From Anisus vortex (Eukaryota; Mollusca; Gastropoda; Planorbidae): a DNA stretch of 64,000 bases. The position numbers were made by a program, and so were the translations under genes. Under the pieces are notes generated by a model, which saw only the letters and a list, made by a program, of their open reading frames with translations, did no database searches and was not told the DNA's origin. Shown in pieces: positions 36,901 through 52,700 of the stretch; the first letter of the stretch is position 1, and each line of letters opens with the position of its first letter. Location of the stretch: assembly GCA_949126835.1 (NCBI GenBank), contig OX421497.1, positions 8,574,445 to 8,638,444 of the forward strand. Reading direction: 5' to 3'.

Positions 36901-37752
36901 TGAACTTTTTTTTTAGCAAGTTTTCATTTCGTTGTAAATAAATATAATCTAGATTCTAGATGGTAACATCCAAAATATGATGGTCGTCGGAAAATAAATA
37001 AGAAACAAAAAAGGTCAACCATTGGGTGGGGCAGAGTTTAAAGGTCATTGGTTTTACGTAACAACGAAGCTAATCTCTAAGGGGGAAAAAACCGCACACT
37101 TAAAGTATTGCACTTTTACACACGCAAATAAAATGCAAGCGATAGTTTTGATGTAGTCAGCAGATTGGCAGGCCTACAGAAGAACTACGAAATGTTGCTT
37201 GTAACGGGAAGTTTGTAGTACAAGAATGGGACATCTGAAGTCTAATACTAGGACAAGGACATCAGAGGTACAATTTCGGGCCATTTAACTATAATAATAG
37301 GACATGTGAACTAAAACATTTTCTGGCCTTTTTGAGTACAGTAATGAGACATGGACATCTTGAGTGTATTAACGGGACAATTTGAAGTAGAATAGAAGAC
37401 CTGGTCCAAAAGTAAAAAAAAAAAAGATAATAAATGCAATTGGACGTGAAGTAGTTCACGTGTAGTTGTACTTAACAAGTACGAAAATTACATTAGCAGA
37501 CATTGCAAAAGAAAGTGCAATAGTGGATTGGCGCTGAGTGCGGGAGTATTCGTGTACTTCCCTGCCCTGGGGAAAGTACATTAGCTTCAATGCAAGTTCC
37601 ACTGGAAGTACTTTTTTTTTTTTTTTTTTTTTTTGGGGGGAGGAACAAAACCTCATGGCATCAGCAGACCTACGGGGTTACCTGTGCCCTCCACCCATCA
37701 TCTGAAAGTACTTGCAGTACGATGGTACAGTAAATTGTAGAAGTACAGTTTG

Positions 37753-37792
<40 letters not shown>

Positions 37793-40700
37793 CTGAATTA
37801 GAAATACATACAACAGTGCAGCTGAAGTAAAAACAACAACAACCAAAACAGACCATTCACGCCTTAGTTGTTAAGAGTATTGATTTTTCTTTATGACAAC
37901 TCGCTCCCCAAACGTTTGCGGCGCCCCCCCCAGACCTGCCAAGTTGAAAACTTCAAAATTAGTAGTGAGCCATCCCAAAATTCGTATTTTGACCCCCAAA
38001 TTCGTATTCATTAGACCCCCAAATCAGTAGTCAATTAGTAGTAATATTTGTAAGCATTTTTACACGTTTTACACGGTGTATTTATTTCACTCATGAGTCA
38101 TATGCATTTCAAAGAAGCCTAAGAAGCTTCATAAAGTATACACTATTTAAAATAACATATAATAGGCCCATAGGGGCCTATTTTAATTCAATTGTAAATT
38201 AAATGAGTTACTAGAACTTTGGAATTAGAATCCATTTCAATTAAATTTTAATTAGAGACGAATGCTAGCCAAGAATTTGAAAGAAACCCTTGGCCGGACT
38301 TGGGCTTATCCGCCTTGTCTTAGCCTTAGTATAGTCATTAGTAAACATTAGCATGATTAGTGCATTAGGTTTCATGGCATCATTAACCCTACTCTCTTGC
38401 CTAGCCGTTGGAACGAAAGATAATGCTATTAAATTTATTCATTTGTTGATAGAAACAATACAGTAGCCAAGAATAATCCCAGTTTTAAAGCATGTGAACT
38501 TTTTTTTATATAGATCAGTGAGGGACACAAATATTTATTAAATGCAACTTCCGGCCGGAAATCGTAATTTTAACTCAGAGAGCGTCGGCATGTGTCCCAT
38601 TCGCATTTTTATATATACAAAATTTGTATTTTTCTTAGAAAATCAGAAAAAAATCGTAGTTTTTTGCTTTTTATCGAAAATTGCAGAAAATTCGTAGTTT
38701 TTCTGCCCATTTCGTAATTTCGTATTTGGACCTTGTTTTTCGTATAAACTACGAAAAATTCGTAGTACTTGGCAGGTCTGCCCCCCCTCCCCTCCCCCAG
38801 CTTCCCAAATCCACGCGGCGCCCAACTGGCCAGCAGTCTCATTGATTGCGATGTAGATTTTAAAAAAAAACGGTTGTTGTTTCTTTTCGCTGAGCTGCAG
38901 AGCTGTGTGATACACAAACAGTCCTCGAGATATCCAGATATCTGGGGTCGTATAGTCATGTTGAATAGTTCTCTCGTTTCTGAGGCTCGGGGCTACTTCC
39001 CCCATAGTGAGATTCCGTAACGCAGCTGACGCCACATGCAGAATCAGCACATTTTTTATTAGAGCAGTTGTGGGGTTAACCGGTGCGACGTGGCACACGG
39101 GTTCGATATAATTGTAATGTTTGACTGCAAAGTGGTCTGTGCAAGACGCCCGTGTTTAGTTGATCATCATTGATCAACTAAACCCAGCTAAAAGGTTGGT
39201 TGTTGTCGTTTGTTTAAACCCCGAGTCATTTCGATGGTTCTTTGCTTACGCACAGAGGTTCTTGCTGCGACACAGCATGGACCAATCTAAATAAAAGTAT
39301 AAAGACTTGGATTTGAACCCCCGCACACTTCTCTGTAAGTGAGAACACCAGCCGAGATTACTCTCTTAGGGCTCGCAGAACAAATTCTGCTGTATCCACG
39401 CAACATGAAACATCACCCACCACCTGTGTTCGAAAATAACTGCTGGCCGTCAACGTCCACTCTTAAACTCCTGCAGCTCCTCATTTTATTAACACTATTG
39501 ACGCCTAAGTAACAGTGACAAACAAAAAACGGTTATGATATAGTAATAGGATCAGCTCTAGGGCCGGTTCTATACAATTCTACTTTTAGTTTACAGTTGA
39601 AACATGATTTGCCAGTTCTAGTGGCCAAGCTAGGCGATGGGAAATTGTTGCCAGCATATAATATGTCTCAACGCATTTAATTACCGCTTGGTACCCAATT
39701 AGAGCTGTGACTATTCGGCTGACCACTTCCAGGAAACATTAACCTCCCAGCGGGCACACCACGTCGTATCGACGGGGGGGAAAACGTGGAAACCACGAAA
39801 AGACGTGGAAACCACGTTTTACGTATTGGTGTGCCAGCTGGGCTACCGGCGGTGTTACAACGGATTTGAACTCAAGCCATTCAGTGACTAAAAACTTTTG
39901 CTACAAGACTAATCCATAACTTGTGACAGTGTACACAGTCGCGCCTATCCCAATCCTTAAAGGCCCTACATGTCATAGGAACACATGGCTGTGAAGCGCA
40001 GACTGCATTCGGTAGCGTTCTACATACAGTATATTATTGTCACATTGAATTCATATCAATTTCATTTATAGGCCTATAGACTCACTGGGCGTGGAATCGA
40101 TAACTCGTGGCAGGCCAAAGAACTCGAATAGTTAACGATCAATACTAAGGCATTCAGGATGTTTGCCCCTGAAACCAGGAAAACACGTACTGATGACGTA
40201 CTAAACAATTGCTTCGAGACCAGGAAAACACACACGGATGACGCATACTTCTTTGTGCATTGCGCCTTTATTTCACTACAAGTAAAACCTAAAAGACGTC
40301 GAATTAATTTAATCCGTAAAGATTAATGCTTCGTATCCCCGTCAGAACATTTTTGATCTATAGGGCTTGTGAAGAAGAGGTAAAAAGTATCCGTGGAAAT
40401 GCTAGGGGGATTGCGTGGCCGGCACAGCGCCCAGCCGCCTTTACTACGCCCCAGCCGATGTCAAGTATCCGGTCTTCAGAGCTGGCTAGACTCTTGAGGC
40501 ACCCCCAGACTCACGGTGAGCGCTTGACCAATCTCTAATCTCTGAGTTCCCATCAGGCCCATTGCCCAATTTTCACCAGGTGTCCGGCCCAACTTCAGAC
40601 TCCAAAATTCCGACACCGTGACAGGGAATATGAGACATCAGAGCTTATCCGTATTGGAGCCAGGTTCAGACAATCGGGGAATCCACAATCCTTTGATCTC

Positions 40701-43700
40701 TTCGGGCACTTTAAACACTATAATCGTTCATATCAGAGCTCTAATACACTTAAAAAGCCCAAGTTTCACTTTTCAATTGATATAAACGTTTCTGATCACA
40801 TGCATACATTATTATAATGCAACTATTAAGTTCCTGTTTGCTTGTATCGTTATAGCGGGGGTCTGCCCCAATTTGATATTGATACTTATTGATAGCCCCG
40901 ACGACAGCGGTTATTAATTTCCCTGACAGATCGCGGCGGTTGTGATTTATCAAACGAGATTGTTCGCTCAAGGGGCCACAACCTGTGCGCGCGCAATGAC
41001 GGGATGGTTGAGGGGGCGCGGACAATCACCTATTTTTAAAACCCCCGATGGATTAGCAGAAGCGTGTTGGCTGGCGTAGGTAGGGGGGGGGGGGCTGGGG
41101 CGCATAATGGAATGTTCCAGTGATACGTCATTGTTAAACCTTTTCCATTTGGCAAATTACAAGTGCAATAGACTCGCCCCCCCCCCCTCCCCTTTCCCAA
41201 CCATTACCCTGGGCATTGAGCGATTAGTGCCCTTCGCCCTTTTCTATCATTGCCGATTGTAATTTTCGGGGGCGTTGGAGGGGGAGGGGGCGTAAAATAC
41301 AACCCTTTGGTCAAGACTCTCTATACCACTGAAGTCTGAAGATTTAGATTTTAAAAAACAAGTAGAGTTTTTTTTTAATATAAATAACGATAATTAAAAC
41401 CTCCCTTAAGTTCAGAGAGGAAAGTCCTATGCTTATTTTCAGCCTAACTTCAAGTCCCAGGCTACTAATTAAACATCAGGCCGACCGGGTATGTATCTGA
41501 TACCCCACTAGATAAAGAAAGAAGGTAGGTTACGGGATCGACAAACTAAACATAACATTCCAACATGTAGAGTCAACATTCGTTATAGGGCCCGGGTGGT
41601 AAGAGGCGGGTGGTTAGGAGTCCAATGTTAGTGGGTGGGGGAAGGCGCCAAAAACGTGGACATTTCGCGCGTCAGTTTCCTTCTTAACCCCCCCCCCCCC
41701 ACACACACACACCTTTTTCAACTCCTTTTCCCCAACATGAAATCCGAAATGTTGTTGCAGAGTGAATGCACTCCTACAGCCTACAGGAGTTTGTTAATGA
41801 ACGAGTTTACGGTTGATTTTTCCAAGTTTTCCATTGCAGTTCTTTAAACAGCTTAACCTTTTTTTCCCGAAATATTATTCAACAATTTTTATTAGCCCAC
41901 AAAATAAGGTTTTAGCGAATTTCCCAACGTCCAAAATGTCATTTAGTAATTTCACTACCGAATTAAAAAGGTCATTTAACAATTTTAATAAATGTCCAAA
42001 ATATAATTCAGATAATTTACTAGCGTCCACAATGCCATTAAACCATTTTAACTATATCGCCCAAAATGGCATATAAGCATAGGCGCGGCTATCTATTTAA
42101 CTATTAAAGTAGCATTTAGCTTCAAATTATCAAGTCCCTATTTTCACAATTAGAAAAAAAAAATCCGGGATTTCATTTACTCTGAAAGTGAAATACTTGA
42201 TGGCATATAATGTCAGCTAGACCTAGACAGGAGGCCCTAAGACTTTGACTTTCAGGAAGCTTTTTATTTTTTCATAAACAAAAAAGTAAGGAAATTTAAT
42301 TTCAAAAATGATATGTTACATCAAGCTCCTCCTGTATGGACACTTACTACATCAAGCCACTACAGCCAACGACAAAACCAATTAAAAATCTAATGTCATA
42401 AAAAAATCAAAACATATCGACTCAATAAAACTCGGTGCACAGAAGTTGTACATTATCGCACACTTAACACTGACATTGATTGGTTGACTTCAGATATGTA
42501 ATCTTAGCATTGACTGGTCACTCATCGCGCGGTTTATCACATTAACGTCTTGAGTACTCACTCTCAGTGTAGATTAAGTTGCTTTTATATCAAGTATACT
42601 CACTCAGTCATGTCGTGGGACATGTCCGAAGTATGGTCGGAGGAGGAAGGGGTGTCTAATATATAAAAGGATCCAAGAATGCATGATGAATAGGTAGGCC
42701 TACTAAATAGCCTATACTATTGGCGTATGAAAGGTCCTGGGTTCGAAGGCTGGGATTTGGTCATAAACAATATTGTTATTAGCATGTCGATGTGTACATC
42801 AATTCATATGCTAAGTTCTGTGTACATCAATTCATAATGCTAAGTCCTGTGTACATCAATTCATAATGCTAAGTTTATCTATTTTCTGCCTGGCTCCCTT
42901 TGTCACGTTGCGCTGATGAATGACTCCTGTCAAACGCGAGACAGGGGCCAAAACGCAATGTCAAGGCCATTTGAAAAAGACCGGTCCTACTAGATTTTCG
43001 CTTCATTTATCTCCGCTGGCCTTCCACCACACTTCTACCTTTTTTGTCAACAACAAGCCTTGTATAATAAATATAAATGTTCATTTTAAAACATCGCCAC
43101 CGCAACAAGCAAAACAAAAGAACAACAACAACTACAACAAAAAGGCCCACACAAGGACATAACAGATAGACACACTACTCCACATAATTAAAAAGTATGC
43201 CCTCAACAATCCACACATAGAATTATAAAGCTAATCACTCATAATTAAAAGGGTTTGTTTTTTTCGCCCTTCCCCCCCCCCTCCTAAAAAAGTGAAGTAC
43301 CCTTCGGACCAAACTGATCATAGGGCTGGTGAAGCAAAGTTCACCAGTTTCTGGCCTACTAGGGGATGTGTGGCCAGCCCAATGCCCAGCCGCCTTTACT
43401 TTACCCCAACTAATGTCAGGTACCCATTAAGGCTGGGTAGACTTAGTGACACCCTCAAGTCCCGGGAAAACAATCCTAGCCTGCACCAGGATTCGAACCT
43501 AGAACCTCATGGCTCGGCCAACGTGCCACCTCCTAACATAATTAAATGTTCGGTTATACTAAAGGACTGAGATTGTGTCAGATTTTGGGAGGGGGAAGGG
43601 GAACACCTTGTTCTGTTGCCTTGTCCATAAAATTAAAATAAAAAGTTGGTCTATGTCAGATTTCTGACACTGGTTTTGTGACTAAGGTAACCCCAGCCTA

Positions 43701-46700
43701 CACAAATGTACTGTTGACACAAAATTGTATATTTTTTAAAAGAAAGTGTTGCCTAAAATAGATTTAATGTGTGCGTGCGGGAGTGGGCAAAGGGTGGAAA
43801 GTGTGCTGAGGTTGGGGAGTGTAGGCCTACTGTAGTAGATCGACCGCCTACATTGTCAAATCAAACAAATTCTTGACCAAACCCAGAAAGAGAGAGGGAG
43901 AGAAAGGATGGAGGAGGAGGAGGAGGAGGGGGGAGGTGAGAGAGAGAGTGAACACGTGCAAACCTCCACAGAATTGATGTAGAATTTCTAGTCAGTACCC
44001 CCCCCCCCCAACACACACACACACCCACACGCAAATAGACACTATTCCTTCTTCCCCCTTCTTCCCTCCCCCCAATAGGTTTCATGAGGTTATACAAACA
44101 GTGAATCCATTTAAGCTTAGTCCGGTTAGTTTGGGGCCACCTACCTGTTAAATGTGAGGTTTTTTTTAGGGGCCTAACACCAGGTGGATACAGAGAAATG
44201 CGGCTATTTAAAAAACGAAGGTTTCAGGTCCCATTATAAGCCAAGCGGCCCTCACGTCACACGGAAACGCCCGATCTCGTTAAAAAAAAAAACAACAACA
44301 ACGAATGCTACCGGAAATGCTCCCGTACAAAAACAAAATGTCTGCCTCGGTTATAAATACTTTGTTTTGTGTGCTGTAAGTGTTTAAATGGGGGGCACGG
44401 TGGGCCGAACGGCCAGGGACCGAAGGTTCTGGGTTCAAATCCTGGTGACGGCTAGGATTATTTTTTGTCCCCTGGCATCGAGTGTGTCTCTGAGTCTACC
44501 CAGCTCTGATGGGTAGGCTACCTGACGTTTATTGGAGGGAGGGGAAGAGAGAAATAATGGCGGCTGGGCATTGTGCTGGCCACACATCCCCTAGTATGCC
44601 GTGGCCACAGAAACTAGTGAACGCTGCTTGATCTATTTGTTTCAAAAGGTACTTTATTTACTTACTTTGACACACTATTATCAATATAAATGGCCGACAA
44701 TAGCTTTTTTTTTTAAGTTGTGCTATGAAGATGTACGTCGAGGTGTTGAGCAATGGTTCCCCAGAAATACAAAATGTATGGTGTTATAATCATATTCAGT
44801 CTCAGTGTGAAGCCCATTGTGACATAGGACGAGGTTATTTTTATACCTGGACTACCTTTCTTGTCCCTAACCAACCACCCACCATTCTTCGCCGCCACTC
44901 ACAGCCCGCAACCAGTGACATTACAACAGTGACCTGAAGTTACATTGTGAGGAATGAATTGACGCCGATACCATTAGTTGTTGTTGTTCAGTGTTTGCTG
45001 CGCCTGGGGTAAATATATGTGAAGTGAATGACCTACTTACCTAAACGGTATGCCTGACTATTGATATATGGGTAAGGTGGTTGCAACTAAGGTAAACTAA
45101 AGCTTTCATTGAGCCAAGAGCTTTGGTGGGCATGTTTCAGCCCTAGCTGAGTAAAATTAGAGGTTGCGTATATCGCGACTAAGTTCCCAGTGGAGGTAAA
45201 CGGAGAGTTGGCTCCCTCTCCCGATTCACCGGGTATTAACTAAAGAGTACGGTGGTCGTGCCGACAGCGCGTTAGGCTGGCGTACCGAGGGTACTGGCTT
45301 CGAATCCTGGTGCAGGCTAGGATTTTTTCCCGGCGGGTCTGGACGGCGTCCCTGAGTCTACCCGGCTCTGATGGGTACCTGAACCTTAGTTGGAGTAAAG
45401 TAAAGGCGGCTGTGAATGGTGCTGACCACATAAACTGGTGAACGCTGCTTCACCGGCCCTATAGATCAAGTGTAATTGTAAACGAGATTGAATATGCCGA
45501 ACTTGACAACCAATTAACTACCGTGTCAAGTTCCACTAGCTCATAGCCGATGGAACAAACATCGTTATATAGCGATTGTACTATCAGTAAATAGTAATTG
45601 GGGTCAGCCACCGGTCACTTGTGGTCTCAATGTCGTCCAGCCCCCCCTCCCCCCTCTGGTGCCGAGACGAATTCAATGCTAAAACTAATGAGCTGTTATA
45701 GTATTCGTAGATGGCTACTTTGTATCTTTTCCCCACCAAGTCCACAAACACACATTATATATATATAATATACACACAACAAGGACAGTCTAGCATTAGT
45801 GTCACTGACTGATGTCACAGCATGCCACAATGTAGCAAGACCTGGTGACACAACACACGGAGAGGTCACGTTACATCCTGATGCTTATAATATAAAAAGG
45901 GTCAAGGGTTGGGAGAACAAGTGATCACATGTATGGAATGTTTCTCTACAGTGGCATCACGAAAGGAAATATCCATGCATGAGGTGACACAAGGTCTATT
46001 TTGCTATAACGCAAAAGGTTACAACAAAACAAAAACAAACAAAAGAACAACAACAAAGATTCTGCATCCAGCGATTTTCCTATAGAGTCTTATCTGTGAT
46101 AGGCATCTGTTTCAAGATATCTCAGAGTCAGAGTGTTATTACGGAGCCTGCGTCTAGGGCTGAAGGTAAGACAGAGTGTACCAGTTTGTTTCGATGGTCA
46201 CGGCACACAAGGAGGGTTGTGAGGCCTGCACAACGCCCAGTCGCATACAGCTTTCACCGATGGATGTCAAGGGTGGGACGCAAATAGCTGGATCGATTGG
46301 GGGAGGGGGGGGGGGCTCTTTGGATATCTGCAATACCTCAGCTCGGGAAACATTCGTTTAGCATTGGATTTCATTAATTTATTTTGCAGATACACTCTAG
46401 AATTGCATGGAATTGTGTTGGCCACAGAACCCTCGTGTGAGCCGCTATCTCTGTAATGTGTGAACTAACCTCGACCAGCTCCAGGGTTGTGGGGGTGCCA
46501 GAAGCTTCACGCATGACCACAGAGTAATGCATTCGTTAATTGGCACGGCCCCGATTGGTTCCAGTCCATGGACTGACCAAAACTAACCAGCCGTTCACCG
46601 CTGGCTGACCCTCATATTATTTACATAATGTCAATAATGTGGAAATAGACACAAACTATAAAAACAACACCAAAAAAAAATTGTGCAAATAGTCTAAAAG

Positions 46701-49700
46701 AGAGAAAAGGATAGATTGGGAGAAAGGAGAGAGAAAGCGATAGACGAAACGATGTAGAGAGAAATATGTCCATTCTGAAATGAGAGAAAGAGAATGTGAT
46801 ATAGCGAATGAAATAAAGAAAGAGAGAGACGAAAAGTAAGAAAAGGAAAGAGAGAAAAAAACGAAAAAGAGAAAGAGTGAGAGAGATAAAAAGAAGATAG
46901 GAATGTAGTGAAGTGCCTTTCGGACCAAATTGGTCATAGGGCCGGTGAAGCCAGAGTTCACCAGTTTCTATGTCCACAGCATACTAGGGGGGACGTGTGG
47001 CCAGCACAATGCCCAGCCACCTTTTATTGCCGTAAACTAAAATGTCTGGTTTCCATTCATCACCAGTGCTGGGTAGTCTCGTGGACATAGAAATATTAGA
47101 AATGATATGAAGAGAAATAGGACAAGACTGAGATTAAGAGAGAGAGCGAGAGAGAGAGGGAAGAGGAGATATAAGAGATAAAGAGAGGAGATGCCATTAT
47201 TTTATGAAGATACAGCTGTGATAACGTGAGTAACTCGTTTACAAAAAAAACAAAACACGTTACACCACCACTATGGAGTCACCAAGTCAAGAGTTGATTT
47301 CTTTTCTTTTTTTAATTTTTGCTTAGTTAGAGGAGTCCTTTCCTGTTATCGGCTTGTGTTATGTAAACATTCTAATTTCTGTGCAAACACTCGTGGACAC
47401 ACAAGCACAAACCCGCTGTTAAAATCAAACATACACATTGAAACACTCAAAACGCACACTGAAAACTTCACGTAACGACACACAGCCACGTGAGAGAGAG
47501 GAAAGAGAGACACAAGGGGGGGGGGGGGGGGGGGAGGGACATGTGTGAAGCTATGCATTCACACACAAATACACATACAAATACAACATTCGTGTGGTAT
47601 GCGTTTTTTAATACATACATACACACGTGTGTTATGCGATGTAGAAGAATGTTCAAGTTGTATTTGAGCCGAAGGGGGGGGGGAGCAGAAATCTTGCAAT
47701 GTTTTTTGAGATAGGCTTACTCTCTCTCTCTCTTCTTTACAGTGGGTGTGTTGACGCCTGACTGCGATTGTGTGTCGCTTGTGTGTGTGTGTGTCTGCGC
47801 GTGTGCACGTTGGTTTGAAGTAAACTCCCTGTCTGTGTGTGCGTGTGTATGAAAGCCAACAGGATAGTGACACGAGCGGAAGTCACACTGAGCCACATTT
47901 ATTTTTTATAGGACCGTTTTCTTTCTCCCTGTTCCTGTTTCCCCCTTTCCCCAATGTCCATATTTTTCGCCACTCTGTAATCTAGACCGGGAGGTCGGCA
48001 ACCTTTTGATAATAGTGTGCGAAAGTAGGATGTCTAATTCATTCCTCGTGCCAACAGCCTAAAACTCGACCTGTGTCACAAATTATTCTTATTTTTTTTT
48101 ATAGAAAAGACTTCATTTATATTTATATATTTGGGGGTCTTCCGCATGCCATTGAAAATAGCTCTGCGTGTCAAGTCCGGCACGCGTGCCGTAGGTTGCC
48201 GAACCCCTTGAGCTAGACAACATCAAAACCTCGATCTAACGTGAAAAATTCGAACATACCGATTTACACCAATCAAATGAAATTTCAAAAAGAATAGAGA
48301 GTCTGACTATTGTAGTTATAATACCTTTAAACGCAGTTTTGTTTAGGTGACACAAGACAAAAAACAAAACTAAACACTTTTATTTATTGACACTGAACGT
48401 TTGCCGAACACTAGGAGTCTATTTCTTTAGATGTGACTTTAGGGAGCTGATTGACATTTTGAATATGATGAGCGTTGCCTCCCTATCAGTCCGCCCCTAC
48501 CCCCACCAGTGGCTTCGCCCTTAAAACTAAGTACTCTTAGTTTGTTAATGTTTTTTTTTTTTAATAATCATCTGTAGTTATAATGTAAGTCAACATTATC
48601 TTCCTTGCAATAAAACGTGTTATTTGGTCCTTCTTCGGCCAGTGGTGTGTAGGTAGGTATAGATAACGTGATGGCCCCCGCGTAAAGTACTGCTTGATGT
48701 CCAGAGAGGTGGGGGGGGGGCAATAAAAAAGGGGTGAGTTAGCATAGATAAATTATACTCCCCTCCCCCACCCACCCTCAAACTAAAAGGGGACAACCAA
48801 GGAGCTATCGCCCGGGGGGGGGGGGGGAGGGGGGGGCAAGTTTATACCCCCGACCCTGATTTCAGCGCAACATTCCAGTGTAGGCAAAGCTGATTTGGGG
48901 TTATCTTCTCGGTGAGGGTTATCAGGTTGTTTGGTGAGAGACACATGGGGCGGAAAGGGGAAAAAAAAGGGAAAGGGGGGAGGGGTAAAGTGGGTGAGTA
49001 GACAGGAGTTGGCTGGCCACATGGGAGGGAGTGTGAGGTAGGTGGGGGAGATGGAACGACGCTGGGTCACGGACATCTACTGTGTTGCTTTACCCAAAAA
49101 TTTAGCTCCGGACCGATCAAGTAAAACTTAAACCATACGACACATACGGATATGATTGACCAAGCAACCCGAATGTAGGGCCTACACATTAAGGGATGTT
49201 AAAAGAGATTATTATATTTTGTCTGATCCCCCGTGGCGCACCTTTGTTCACTTCACCACGAGCATGGTGCTTTTTGTGTGAATAACACATAAATGCTTGG
49301 CCTTGTTTTCTGTGTCACTTGTTCAAAGTTAGTTCAAACCCAATACGACACGTACGGCCGATGGATAAAACCTCAGGTCGATACACTGAGGGTGAGATAA
49401 CAGATAGATTAGTGTCTGTATTACGTCACCCTAAACAGTATTTGGGACAAGTTGATTAAGGGGCTTTTTAAAGTCCCTACCACGATAAATGCTTCCGCAA
49501 TACCATGCATGACGTTTGTCTGACAGTAAGCGACAACATCATCATAACAATGTTACAGATAAATGACATTTGCATATATTTATTACCCCTCAATTGGACA
49601 CGGTGGCCGTTCGACTGGCGTACCGAAGGTCCTGGGCTTCGAGTCCTGGTGAAGGCTAGAATTTGTTCCCACGTCTGGAGGGGGTGTCCATGAGTTTACC

Positions 49701-52700
49701 CAGCGCTGATGAATATCTCACATTAGTTAAGGGAAAAGTTAAAGGCGGCTCACTGTTTTGGGCCACACAACCTTCTAGTAAGCCGTGGCCACAGAAACTT
49801 ATGAATGCTGTTTCACAGCCCTATGGATCAAATTTGTCCGACTGGTTGTATACTATCAGATCACCGTCCATCACCCCCCCCCCCCCAACCACGTGATCTC
49901 AAAGTTGAAGTTGTTAATTTTTTGTGTTCAAATCGTGGGCAAGCAAAAAGACGCACAATCAGTTAAAAAATGTACTAAGATCAAACAAGAAAATATCCTT
50001 TGTCTACCATTGCCTGTCAATGTGTAGGCTACTTAAGAAACCGCAACCTAGATTATGTGCCCTTGGCAGTTAACTGAAGTGGGTTTAGGGGAGGGGGTGT
50101 CCCGTTGGAGGAGGAGAGGGTGGGCAAAGGATGAGAGTTAGTATCATGATACTTTGAGTGTGAATTTGTCACGTGATTAGTATCATCTGGGGGATGATAC
50201 ATTTTGGGTGTTGCCCACTGGTGTATACTATAATATAGAGGAATCAGCATGGGAGAGCTTAGTGGATGCTTGGGAAAGATAACTCTAGATAACTCTCACT
50301 GCAAGAATGTAAGCATGGACGCACACACACACACTACGGTCGATGATATGCAACAGTACGATGACTCCCTCGGGTGTGTGTGTGTGTGTGTCAGGAGGAG
50401 GTCACGCCCCTCAAAGTGTGTCAGTGTCTGGCCTTCAGCAAACTCAATGACGTGTGTATGTGTATGTCTGTGTGTGTGAGTAAGACATACGTACTCACAA
50501 GTGTAACCTACACACACACGCACGCACTCACGCTCACGAAGGGGGGAGGGACAGTGACCCGCCACAGCTCATGACTCATCGGTTGGTGGGGGGGGACCAG
50601 GGGCGTATATTATCTGGTTGCGGGGTCAAGTGTGTCGAGAGATGGGTGGAGTTATTTTTCTTGTCTTAACATCGCATCAACAAAAAAAAAAAAACACGAT
50701 TCTTTTAAGTAGGGTTAGTTTGGATAAATCGTGATCTATCATGGATATAACACCCACTGTATATCTTTTTCCATGTAGGTCTACTTTCATAAGTAAAATT
50801 ATCTTTCTAGATTTTACATTTAAACCCCTGAACAATGGAGGACAAAAAATTTATACCTACAAACCACAAGACTTCACACTCTCCTGAATGGAGTAACAAA
50901 CAGAGTCAGGGCGCTAACCCCTGTGGTTTCAAATCCAGGTTTGGCAAAGTATAGTAATCCGTCGGACCGAATTGATCATAGGGCGTTCACCGGTTTCAGT
51001 GGCCACCACGGCATACTGGGGGGAGGAGGTGTGGCCAGCACAAAGCCCGGCCGCAATTACTTCACCCTGACTAAATGTCAGGTACCCATCAGAGGTGGGT
51101 AGACTCATGGATACCCTCTCCCGATTTGGGAACAAAGGCTAGCCTTCACCGGGATTCGAACCCAGAACCTTCAATACGACAGACGAGCGCGCTGTCGCAC
51201 GGCAACCGCGCCCCATCAAATCCACGTTATGTAAACAAAAGTACATAAAAAATACTTATGTAAAAAAAAAAATATACATTAAAACTCCATAGTAAAGAAT
51301 ATAAAGAAGGTATACAAAGGAGAAACAGTATAGTGTAGATTAATCCCTATTCTTATGCTGTTTTTTGCATTACCACTCGTGGAGGCATAATCATGTATAC
51401 TGTATACTCTTTGCACCAAACGTATATAATTATGCCCAGTACAAGGCCCACTGTATATACACAAAGACATATCCGAATGGAATGCCCCGTTATTGGCGGT
51501 GGGGAAAGGGTGAGGGGGGGGGATAGAGGGGCGCGTATTCAATTGTGTTCCAGCCCCATTGTATATACTAGGCAGGCATATCTGAATATAATGCTCCCCA
51601 CCCCCCACCCAATCCGTTTTTCGGGGCTAGTATAAGTTCCAGCCACTCACCAACAAATAATATAAACACCAGTTATTATTATTTTTTAGCATGCTTCGAA
51701 CAAGTTGAAACAGCTTTTCCTAAATAACGTAGCTTGAAATAGATCCCTCCCCGTCCAGAAATAACACCACGCCATTTTGTCACAAAATGTAAGACCCGCT
51801 TACAATATAACGTCTGCACCCTTTCCCCAAAGAATATTCTCTCAGAAACTTCAGTTTTCGAAATTTTCTTGTTTCCATTCACATTAATTGGCATTATAAT
51901 AAGAATATATAGATATGTATAAATACTTATGTTAATTAAGGGGAACTTGTTAAACTGGAAATGTCATTTAAAGACGCACTTTTTTTTTTACAAATATAAT
52001 GACGTCTCCCTCCCTCCCCTATATGCGTGACGTCATTTTTGGACTGCCCCTAAGAGTTGGGGGCGCAATTCATCACAATTATAGGAATCTTCAAACTTTC
52101 TCATGGACTACTATGGCTGGACTTAAATCTAAAATCATGTTGCACTAGTGCAGTGATGGCGAACCTTTTTGAGGCCGCGTGCCCAAAGTACAATACAAGA
52201 CCAACTTATTTCTTTCAACGTGCCAACACAGCAATTCAAACCAAATACCATAACTTAGTTATTCCATTTTGGGTAAATGCTCGCGTGCCCACAGAAATGG
52301 CTCTGCGTGCCAGCTGTGGCACGCGTGCATTAGGTTCGCCATCGCTGCACTAGTGTATACACAACATCTGGGCGACTCAGTGGGCAGAGAGAGCAGAGAG
52401 ATAGGGGGGGGGGCATGAGTATTTCGAAAAGAGGGGTAAGGGAATCATTAAAAAGCCCAGTTTACAAGTTAATTTACACTGATAATAAAATGAGACAGTC
52501 ACGACGAGTGTCGCCCATAGAGAGTTGGCTACTCAATAAAAACCAAACGGCAACACCTGTTGCGTGAGCCTGTAGTCGAGGCTGTAACTTCACCAAGTGT
52601 TTTTTTTAAAGGGAGCTAATATCAAGCTAGATTTGAAGCGCAGTAAAAAAAAATACATAGACTATATACATACATTTACGAGAACAAACGCATGTAAGTT

